Assembly (NCBI GenBank): GCA_937891975.1
Contig: CALAUA010000014.1
Location: 1 to 64,000, forward strand
Source of the DNA: an uncultured Bacteroidales bacterium
GTDB lineage: Bacteria > Bacteroidota > Bacteroidia > Bacteroidales > Paludibacteraceae
Reading direction: 5' to 3'
Length of the DNA stretch: 64,000 bases
In this document: in pieces, positions 31,266 through 38,043 of the stretch
Position numbering within the stretch: the first letter of the stretch is position 1
How the letters are laid out: every line of letters starts with the position of its first letter
The notes under the pieces: generated by a model
What the model saw: only the letters and a program-made list of their open reading frames with translations
Database searches by the model: none
What the model was told of the DNA's origin: nothing
Program-made: the position numbers and the translations under genes

Positions 31266-31458
31266 GAAAAAAGTTTTTGGGTGCTGAAGATTGTGCCGAG
31301 TTTAGTTTGAATAATTTTGTCTGCTTTATGTAGAAAAAATCTATTTAAGAGATATTACATTTTAGTATACACTCTTGTCAGTAATTTATTGTATAAAACC
31401 TGTAGCGCAATAATAACTTAATGATATTTTATGTAAGATATTTCCAAAATAAGATTGT

Positions 31459-31496
31459 ATAAAAAAGAGCGTATATTGAATTAATACACGCTCTTT
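31459..31496 (-). terminator. terminator of the caspase operon
   Basis: 9-bp stem (31488-31496 with 31464-31472) that on the minus strand runs into a U-run, 26 bases after the caspase stop codon. Confidence 0.88.
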
Positions 31497-31521
31497 GTGA
31501 AGAAAAATATTTAAGAATTAA

Positions 31522-33990
31522 TTATAGAGTCCATGAGAACCATTGATCTTCTATGTGTTCACTATATTGTAAAGTAGGAGTTTGATTACGATTCTGTAAC
31601 GAAGCTTCTAATGATACCTTTTCTGTGAGATATGCTATTAATTTTTGATAATTAATCGTACCATTAGATGTTTGTAATGCTTTTAACAAGAAATATGTGA
31701 ACAGTCCGTGTTTTTTCTCAGGATAAGGATATGCGGTTTGTTCGGTATTCGCTGCACTAAATATAATTAATTTACCACTAATAACATCTACTTTAGGTTT
31801 CTTTACGAGACCGCGTCCTCCTTGTAAAATGGGTTGCCCATTACGTCTAGTTCCAGAAAAACAAGCATCTATAAAGCATGTTACAGATTGAGCAGGTAAG
31901 TTACCTAAACGAACGTAAATATCATTCAAAGATAGTAATTGATTTATCTTTTCTGGATTTGCATCCACAGGTAGTAAGTGAGTCGCTTCAGCAATAGGAA
32001 TTCCATGTCCTGCATAATATACAATAAACTTTGCAGCTCCTTTTCGAGCTTGAGCGATATTATCTATCCAATCTAAACCATCTACAATTTGATTACGAGT
32101 AGCATCAATCGTACTTCTAATTTGTCTCTCAGGAATTCCTAATGTTTGTATGCAATATTGACGGAATATTGTACCATCGTTTTCAGCAAACGGAACAACA
32201 CCGACAATATCGTTGTAATGTTCGTTTGCAATAATTAAAACGTATGTATCTTCATTATTCTTCTTCGTTACTGGGATATTTGTATCAACATCCGACACTT
32301 CAGTTTTACTAATTTCTTCAGTATTATTTTGGATTTTCTCTATTTCGTTTGTGCTTGAATTTTCAAGTGTTTGAACAGGAGTTGCAGAGAGTTGTGCCAA
32401 TTCTTTTTTATATGCATTGTGAATCGTAAACTCTATAGATATACGACGGTATTGCGAACCTTTTTCCGCACGTTCTACAACATAAATTTGGTATGCATTT
32501 TGGGTTATTTGCAATTCATCTATATATGTTTCCAAGAATGACTTCACTCCTTGAGTGCGTAAAAATCCTAATTGAGCATTGGAAGTAATACCCATTTTTT
32601 TTGTCACGGAAATATCATTGATAGCATGATTAAGATAGACTAATTGATTCTCAAAATCACCAAACTCGCCTTTATATGGAATCTTTCCACGAATAGCACT
32701 TCCATCCGTCTCTCCTGTAATTTTAATTGTCACTTTTGTTTCCGGTGTAAAATATTTTTTCATTTCACCGCTTAGTTGCTCTTTGATAAAACTAAGTGTG
32801 GCTTTGCAGGCCTTTGATTGGGTCGGAAGATACATTCCTGCGGGATAGTCATCAGTGTTTTTATCATACACTAAATTCATGGTTTCTGCAGGAGTGGTTT
32901 CGTATGTAAATTCCATTTTTAGATTCATCTCTTGAGTACCATCATCAGCAGTTTCTAATGCTACTTTTGGTACCACATACATTTTAATACCATCTCCGAC
33001 TCTATTTTGAGGAGCTAAGCTTTGATTGTATGCGGTCAAAGCATCGTTGTAGCGAGCAGAATTATCTGTCTGTTCTTGCTGTAACATAGCTAATAATTCT
33101 GCTTGTTGGCGTTGTTGCTCTTCAATGGCTTTACGATGCTCTTCTCGCTCTCTTTTTCGTTGCTCTAACCACGACTCTTGTTTGGGACGTGGAGAACGTT
33201 CTTTATATTTAAAACTATTTAATGGGATTTGAGCACTAATTGCTAATTCTCCATTACTATTCAAACGACTACCATGTACAGAGGACCACGTGTCCTTATT
33301 GGCGGCATCTTCCTGCCCATGTTTCTCTGAATGAGAAAATGTATTTAAGCAACCAATGTTATATCCCAGTTCGGCACTAATGTAGAAAGGAAAATCATCA
33401 ATAGTTATAGGGAAACGCATACCGATACCAAATAGCATGCTAAAATTGAAAGGATTGATATTTTTTCTGGTTAAGTCCAATGAGATATTGGTCATTTGAT
33501 ATTCATATGTTTCATAGGGGATATAATAATTTACACTTCCACTCATTGCAAAATTGAGATTAGGGGTCATAAATACATAGGGCTGAAATTTGTTTTCTCG
33601 CAAGAAGGTATATATCAAATTCAGTCGTATGTCAAAATAACGTGCAAATAAACTATAGTAAATAGGATTATTTTCCAATATTACACCACGACCTGTAAAT
33701 GCCAATTCTGGTCGAATCGAAAAGCCTTGGTAAATATCTCGCTCTGCCCAAAAACCAATAGAGCCTCGTGCATATGGTTTATGAGAGTATATATCGTAAT
33801 AAGATGAAGTGTAAAGCATGTCGCTAGCTACGCCAGCCATTCGTACACCAATTTGCCAGTGGTTCTTTTCTTCATTTTGTTCCCAACGTTGCCAACGAAC
33901 CTGCTTTTTGTTCAAAGTCGAATCATTTGCTTGAACACAAATAATAGTCAAAAGACATCCTAAACAAAGGATAAAACGTATCTTATTCAT
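31522..33990 (-). CDS. outer-membrane barrel / OmpA-like / caspase fusion protein
   Basis: 822 residues from MNKIRFILCLG. Regions: signal peptide (1-20); an outer-membrane beta-barrel-like region rich in alternating aromatic strands (about 40-255); a Glu/Gln/Arg coiled coil (about 265-315); a degenerate OmpA-like module (about 390-535, with I-T-G-E-T-D-G and Y-R-R-I-S-I-E-F); and a C14 caspase-like peptidase (about 580-822). The catalytic pair is His662 in Y-Y-A-G-H-G and Cys710 in D-A-C-F-S-G. The combined layout suggests a caspase held at the outer membrane or in the periplasm. Last gene of its operon, overlapping the lipoprotein gene by 8 bases. The region is clearly AT-richer than its surroundings. 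Substrate unknown. Confidence 0.9.
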   Translation of the reverse strand: MNKIRFILCLGCLLTIICVQANDSTLNKKQVRWQRWEQNEEKNHWQIGVRMAGVASDMLYTSSYYDIYSHKPYARGSIGFWAERDIYQGFSIRPELAFTGRGVILENNPIYYSLFARYFDIRLNLIYTFLRENKFQPYVFMTPNLNFAMSGSVNYYIPYETYEYQMTNISLDLTRKNINPFNFSMLFGIGMRFPITIDDFPFYISAELGYNIGCLNTFSHSEKHGQEDAANKDTWSSVHGSRLNSNGELAISAQIPLNSFKYKERSPRPKQESWLEQRKREREEHRKAIEEQQRQQAELLAMLQQEQTDNSARYNDALTAYNQSLAPQNRVGDGIKMYVVPKVALETADDGTQEMNLKMEFTYETTPAETMNLVYDKNTDDYPAGMYLPTQSKACKATLSFIKEQLSGEMKKYFTPETKVTIKITGETDGSAIRGKIPYKGEFGDFENQLVYLNHAINDISVTKKMGITSNAQLGFLRTQGVKSFLETYIDELQITQNAYQIYVVERAEKGSQYRRISIEFTIHNAYKKELAQLSATPVQTLENSSTNEIEKIQNNTEEISKTEVSDVDTNIPVTKKNNEDTYVLIIANEHYNDIVGVVPFAENDGTIFRQYCIQTLGIPERQIRSTIDATRNQIVDGLDWIDNIAQARKGAAKFIVYYAGHGIPIAEATHLLPVDANPEKINQLLSLNDIYVRLGNLPAQSVTCFIDACFSGTRRNGQPILQGGRGLVKKPKVDVISGKLIIFSAANTEQTAYPYPEKKHGLFTYFLLKALQTSNGTINYQKLIAYLTEKVSLEASLQNRNQTPTLQYSEHIEDQWFSWTL

Positions 33991-34711
33991 AATTCTTCTT
34001 TGCATCTTTGGTTAATGTATTCTTTTCAAGTTCAAATTCTCCTAATACGCGTTTTGGAGCATAATATCCCCACGAACTACAAGTAGAAGCTAATCCGTTA
34101 CCATCTTTAAAAATGCGAAACTCATTTTTATCCATAATTACACCTAATGGGTCCTTTTTTTCTAACATAATAAAAGCATATTGTGCATTATCTATACCAT
34201 AAGATCTAAAAGTTCCAGAAAATAATACACTCTGCTTTGTATATGTTTCATCTGTCCCATCTTCATTGCGATCAGAATAACTTTCAAGTATATAATATAC
34301 AGTAAAATCGTTGCCATTTCCTACAATTACAACATCTTTAGCTGTCCCATTTGTTCCTGCCTGTTTTTCTCTATACTCATTAATTGTCCATTTATTTTGT
34401 TCTCCAAAATAAACGTACAAATCTGCAAAAGTGTCACCTTTATCATACTGTCCATCAGAAGTATAGATTATTTCAACAGGGTTTAATATATAGTATCCTG
34501 TGATGATAGGAGGATTGGTTCCTTCATGAATAGTCATATAGCTAGCGAATCTATCTCGAATTTCTAACGGTATAATACCTTCAGAAACCATGCCCTTTAA
34601 AGGATCAATGTCATCTATTGGAAGTACGATTGTTTCCCCTCCATCGTATAAGCAACTACTAAAAATAAGAGTAATACTAATTAGTATAAGAAAATGTTTT
34701 TTCATAATCAT
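33983..34711 (-). CDS. lipoprotein of the caspase operon
   Basis: 242 residues, not assigned to a family. A lipoprotein signal peptide ends in I-F-S-S-C (Cys about 20), so it is lipid-anchored. The mature part has predicted beta structure with few charged clusters. The start overlaps the previous stop as ATGA (34711-34708); a second ATG two codons in (34705) is also possible. The 3' end overlaps the caspase gene, so the two are probably made in fixed ratio. Confidence 0.75.
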   Translation of the reverse strand: MIMKKHFLILISITLIFSSCLYDGGETIVLPIDDIDPLKGMVSEGIIPLEIRDRFASYMTIHEGTNPPIITGYYILNPVEIIYTSDGQYDKGDTFADLYVYFGEQNKWTINEYREKQAGTNGTAKDVVIVGNGNDFTVYYILESYSDRNEDGTDETYTKQSVLFSGTFRSYGIDNAQYAFIMLEKKDPLGVIMDKNEFRIFKDGNGLASTCSSWGYYAPKRVLGEFELEKNTLTKDAKKNYE

Positions 34712-35658
34712 TTATTTTTTTTATAATTAAACATATATGCTATTGACAATGTCATCGGCTTGTGTATATAGCCAATAACACGTCCAAAATAATAATCCCA
34801 CTGATCACCCCAATAAATCTCTTGCATATATTTATCAACCATTCCCACTCCAGCATCAAAAGCTAACCGCCAACCATTGTATTGTGCTGCAATGCCAAAG
34901 CCCCATAAACAATTGAAACCTTCGTAACTACCATCTGAATATAAGTTATACGCATCAGAATAAGGTTGTGCACCCATTTTTACCTTCATTAGCACGCCAA
35001 AATCCAATATGGGACCTGTGTAAATAAGTGTACTGAATCCCTTAAACCACTCACACCTGTAGGAACATTGGAGCGGAATGTTCATACTAATCTCAGCCAT
35101 GGATTGTCTTGAACTATACCCTTTTGCTCCGCCAAATTCAAAATTTACACCAGTTTTTACACCTATACCATATTTAAATTCTGGTTGGAAAATGTATCCA
35201 AGTTGACATGTTGGCATAATTACATTATTATAGTCGTAAACTCTTTCGACAGGTATCTTTTTTAGTCCAAAACCCACACTTATACCCATCAAAGTAGTAT
35301 CAGAAGGTGTCAAGTTCCATTTTTTTTTCGTTTCAATGGGCTTTTTAGTTGATTCAATAGTCATTATTTTTTCTCGTTTTTGTTCTTTTTGTTTCTGATC
35401 CGATTTTATTGTAGAAGATTTTATATCTGCATAAGATATAACTTCTCCATTTTCCCAGATGATTAGAGAAACATCCGATAATGGTGTGACAAATATTTGA
35501 CCCGTTAAATCGTTAGTTTTTTTATATCGTAATTCAGTATTACTAATTGATTCTATTTGCCCATCAATTCGTACTGAACTTTTCAATATAATTACATCAT
35601 CAGCGTGTAGAACACTACTCGCTAAAGCTACCAAAATAATCAAGATAGTTTTTCTCAT
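34708..35658 (-). CDS. secreted outer-membrane beta-barrel-like protein
   Basis: 316 residues. Signal peptide (1-19, cut after V-L-H-A), a small beta domain (about 20-75: V-I-I-L-K-S-S-V-R-I-D-G-Q-I and a V-S-L-I-I-W-E-N-G motif seen in Bacteroidota envelope proteins), a basic linker (about 85-115), and an eight-strand barrel-like region (about 120-316) ending in an aromatic-rich final strand. Second of two barrel proteins in the operon. Function unknown. Confidence 0.75.
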   Translation of the reverse strand: MRKTILIILVALASSVLHADDVIILKSSVRIDGQIESISNTELRYKKTNDLTGQIFVTPLSDVSLIIWENGEVISYADIKSSTIKSDQKQKEQKREKIMTIESTKKPIETKKKWNLTPSDTTLMGISVGFGLKKIPVERVYDYNNVIMPTCQLGYIFQPEFKYGIGVKTGVNFEFGGAKGYSSRQSMAEISMNIPLQCSYRCEWFKGFSTLIYTGPILDFGVLMKVKMGAQPYSDAYNLYSDGSYEGFNCLWGFGIAAQYNGWRLAFDAGVGMVDKYMQEIYWGDQWDYYFGRVIGYIHKPMTLSIAYMFNYKKNK

Positions 35659-35662
35659 AATT

Positions 35663-36526
35663 CTACTTGTTTTTTATTAAAAATGTTTTTTTTACTACTT
35701 GTGATGAAAGATCTACTTGTTGTATTTTATGTAACCATTGATTAAATGTCTTAAAATCCACATATCCATCTTTCAATATGGGTTTTTCAAACTCTTTTTG
35801 AGAAAAAATAAAATATAATGTATTCAATTCTTCGTCTCCTTCACAAGCCAAAGTGTATTCATCAACAATTTTATTATTGTCGTTCATTGATGTTTTTGCA
35901 AAAAATACTTGTCGTTCATTGGCTTTAATAGGAAAATTTTTTCTTCTATCTTTCTCGTACGGCAATAAAGGAATAGCTTGAATATCTTCATTCATCCAAT
36001 AAATCATTAAATATCCATCCGAAGGTGCTAAGAATGATGCGTAAAAATCATCTCCATCATTAAAAAAATCAGACTCAAACTTATCTTCTATTCCATTGCG
36101 TAAAAGTTTTGCTTCTAATTTTGTGCGGACAGACAGTATTTTTCGGGCTTTTCCACAAACTTTAGCCAAGATAATTTGATTTCCTGTTTTTGTATCAATC
36201 ATAAATTCATATTCTGGTTGTTCTGTATCTCCTAACCACTCTCCTTTTACAGAACTCTCTCCGATAGAATAGAACTGCGTATGGCTTTCTCCGTTTTTAT
36301 TGTCTATAATAGTAGTGTTATCTTGTGAAACCGTTGTCCCGAATGTTGCAGCAAGGGCTTCCAATCGTGCACGTTCAGATGCGGTATGTTTAGCTACTTT
36401 CATGCTTTCTGTTTCAGGAACATGATAACTATATTCACCACAAATAACAACTGTTTCTTGTGAATAGATGTTTGTAAGTTGAACAATGAAAAATAGAAAG
36501 ACAATCAACCGTTTATATAAATTCAT
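35663..36526 (-). CDS. DUF4384-like secreted protein
   Basis: 287 residues. Signal peptide (1-22), then a region (about 25-130) with an A-S-E-R-A-R-L-E-A-L-A-x-x-F-G-T motif, and a DUF4384-like beta domain (about 155-270: S-F-L-A-P-S-D-G-Y-L-M-I-Y-W and P-L-L-P-Y). DUF4384 domains are often linked with caspase-like and protein-kinase genes, which supports a joint function here. It starts 14 bases after the first gene of the operon. Confidence 0.8.
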   Translation of the reverse strand: MNLYKRLIVFLFFIVQLTNIYSQETVVICGEYSYHVPETESMKVAKHTASERARLEALAATFGTTVSQDNTTIIDNKNGESHTQFYSIGESSVKGEWLGDTEQPEYEFMIDTKTGNQIILAKVCGKARKILSVRTKLEAKLLRNGIEDKFESDFFNDGDDFYASFLAPSDGYLMIYWMNEDIQAIPLLPYEKDRRKNFPIKANERQVFFAKTSMNDNNKIVDEYTLACEGDEELNTLYFIFSQKEFEKPILKDGYVDFKTFNQWLHKIQQVDLSSQVVKKTFLIKNK

Positions 36527-36540
36527 ATTAATTTTTTTTC

Positions 36541-37209
36541 TTAAAATCCTAAAACCTTATCCAATTGTTCGTGTAAATTTTGACCTTTTTTCTCCAATTC
36601 TTCGCGCACTGCTTTCTTCGCGGCTTGTTTTGCCATCTCACCATTATATGCAATACGTACCATTACTTCGCGATTTTTATTTTTCAAAATACGATAACAT
36701 TCTACCACTGCTATTGTACGACCAATAGATTGACTAATTAGAGTTTTGCTTGCCATCACAGTTTCGGAAATACTAACAGCTTCCTCTGGTGATAGTTCTG
36801 CATTAGCAACAGTGTTTTCAATTAGTGCGGTAACTTCTGTTTGGATTTGTCCTGCAAGATTGGTAATAGCCAAAGATGTAGCAGATGTTTTTGCTGCATC
36901 ATAATGATTTGCAATGGATTGTGCAGTTGCCATAATGAATTTAGGGAAGCCTAAATCATCATATTGATACTCCATTTCATACGAACGTTGCAATTGATTT
37001 TCTAAAGGGAGTGCGCCAGGTGACACTACCCAACCTTCTTTTTTGAGACGCTTTGCTTCTTTTTTCGTAGCTTTGCTTACTTGGGTTTCTAGTTCTTTTT
37101 TTGATTGTTTAGCAATCCATTGACGCTCCTTAATCATTTCCACTTGAGTTTGAGCAGAGATACATGGCATTACTAAAAGTGCTAATGCAAATAGAATAAT
37201 CTTTTTCAT
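36541..37209 (-). CDS. LPP20-like secreted protein, first gene of caspase operon
   Basis: 222 residues from MKKIILFALALL; earlier in-frame codons to 37242 are unlikely. Signal peptide (1-19, cut after I-S-A) without a lipobox cysteine. A Lys-rich helical region (about 25-60) precedes a domain resembling the LPP20 family: A-x-x-x-A-I-T-N-L-A-G-Q-I-Q-T-E-V, then V-E-C-Y-R-I-L and V-R-I-A-Y. It opens an operon of five exported products; the assignment to LPP20 is by eye. Confidence 0.72.
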   Translation of the reverse strand: MKKIILFALALLVMPCISAQTQVEMIKERQWIAKQSKKELETQVSKATKKEAKRLKKEGWVVSPGALPLENQLQRSYEMEYQYDDLGFPKFIMATAQSIANHYDAAKTSATSLAITNLAGQIQTEVTALIENTVANAELSPEEAVSISETVMASKTLISQSIGRTIAVVECYRILKNKNREVMVRIAYNGEMAKQAAKKAVREELEKKGQNLHEQLDKVLGF

Positions 37210-37275
37210 ATCATAATCATATTTTTGCATAGGAACTCCCAACTATGCGGATTATTGTTAATCGTTAAGGCATAT

Positions 37276-37311
37276 AAAAAAGCGTGGAGTCCGACTGTTG
37301 TCGTTCCACGC
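37276..37311 (-). terminator. terminator of the structured RNA
   Basis: 7-bp stem GCGTGGA/TCCACGC (37305-37311 with 37282-37288) plus an inner CGAC/GTCG pair, followed on the minus strand by six U. Confidence 0.85.
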
Positions 37312-37617
37312 CATGAGGCTCTCGCATTGCCCGAAATATTAGAACTGACAACGCGAAGCCCACGCCGAATATAAATATACTCTCGTGCTATTTTCAAATT
37401 AAGGTACGCGTGTGCGCGCATATGAATACGCAAACAGTGTACCAAATAGGCACAAGAGGGATAATCTATATCCCGTAGGACATCTATCGTTGCTAAGTCC
37501 TGAATATTTCTGAAATTTGCGAGATTTCACGACGTCAGAACAGAGCGTCAATAAACGCCTTTTTAATATGTCTGCTACCCTCCGCCAGTTGATGTGCAGA
37601 CATCCCCGACGTTGGTT
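37276..37617 (-). ncRNA. candidate structured RNA (about 340 nt) upstream of the caspase operon
   Basis: A promoter (37625-37655) and an intrinsic terminator (37276-37311) bracket a stretch with no convincing frame but many stems: 37569-37576/37597-37604 (8 bp), 37458-37463/37469-37474 (6 bp), and 37317-37331/37347-37360 (13 pairs with a small internal loop). ACGTC/GACGT also pairs around the first hairpins. It is GC-richer than the operon. It may be a free-standing RNA or an attenuated leader: the first gene begins 67 bases after the terminator. No RNase P, tmRNA or SRP signature was recognised; a Bacteroidales-specific class is possible. Confidence 0.6.
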
Positions 37618-37624
37618 CACGGTG

Positions 37625-37655
37625 CAAAGATAGTGAATTATTTTGGATTGAGCAA
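37625..37655 (-). promoter_or_regulatory. promoter of the structured RNA and possibly the caspase operon
   Basis: Minus-strand -7 TATCTTTG (37632 to 37625) with TTG at 37655-37653, spacer 20 bases. Confidence 0.75.
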
Positions 37656-37825
37656 GTAAATAGCGATTTTTTTACACATTTTCGGAAAAATAACCCCTCA
37701 TTCGCTGTGCGACAGCTCCCCTATGAACAAGGGAACAGAAAGAGTTGAGATAAGAGAGTTGAGAGGCAGGTAAATGCAGCACATTCGCATTTTTTTATAC
37801 AAAAATACATTTTTTCCTAAAAAAA

Positions 37826-37857
37826 TTTGCGTATTTGCATTTTTTGTAGTACCTTTG
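37826..37857 (+). promoter_or_regulatory. promoter of tRNA-Met
   Basis: -33 TTTG at 37826-37829 and -7 TACCTTTG at 37850-37857, spacer 20 bases, 28 bases before the tRNA. Confidence 0.87.
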
Positions 37858-37885
37858 CAGTCGCTTTTGAAAAAAGCTGCACAAT

Positions 37886-37959
37886 GGCGGGATAGCTCAG
37901 CTGGTTAGAGCGCATGATTCATAATCATGAGGTCCCCAGTTCAATCCTGGGTCCCGCTA
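37886..37959 (+). tRNA. tRNA-Met (anticodon CAT), elongator type
   Basis: 74 bases. Acceptor GGCGGGA pairs with TCCCGCT, with a G1-U72 wobble. D-stem GCTC/GAGC, anticodon stem CATGA/TCATG with loop TTCATAA, T-arm CCCAG/CTGGG. The initiator's three G-C pairs in the anticodon stem are absent, so it is an elongator; a lysidine-modified Ile tRNA cannot be fully excluded. Confidence 0.93.
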
Positions 37960-37964
37960 CAAAA

Positions 37965-37993
37965 AAGCAACCTCAACAGGTTGCTTTTTTTTT
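37965..37993 (+). terminator. terminator of tRNA-Met
   Basis: 7-bp stem GCAACCT/AGGTTGC (37967-37973 with 37978-37984), 4-base loop, nine T; extended by flanking A-T pairs. Confidence 0.92.
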
Positions 37994-38043
37994 AGAGAAA
38001 CATCAGAGTGGTAGCGGAGTGCTACGGGAATGGTACGGGGATT

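Larger units (their letters stand above)
30862..31521. other. 660-base non-coding region with terminators and repeats
   Basis: No credible gene; a frame at 30858-31169 reads through repeats and hairpins. Contents: a CCCTT-type palindrome region (30872-30902), a heptamer array (31038-31065), and terminator-like hairpins at 31093-31112 and 31214-31251. The plus-strand side has ordinary composition; from about 31250 it becomes AT-rich, marking the edge of the caspase region. Confidence 0.6.

Noticed and set aside
37399..37620. 73-codon minus-strand frame
   Set aside because: Lies in the structured RNA, crosses several stems, and the product has no recognisable feature.
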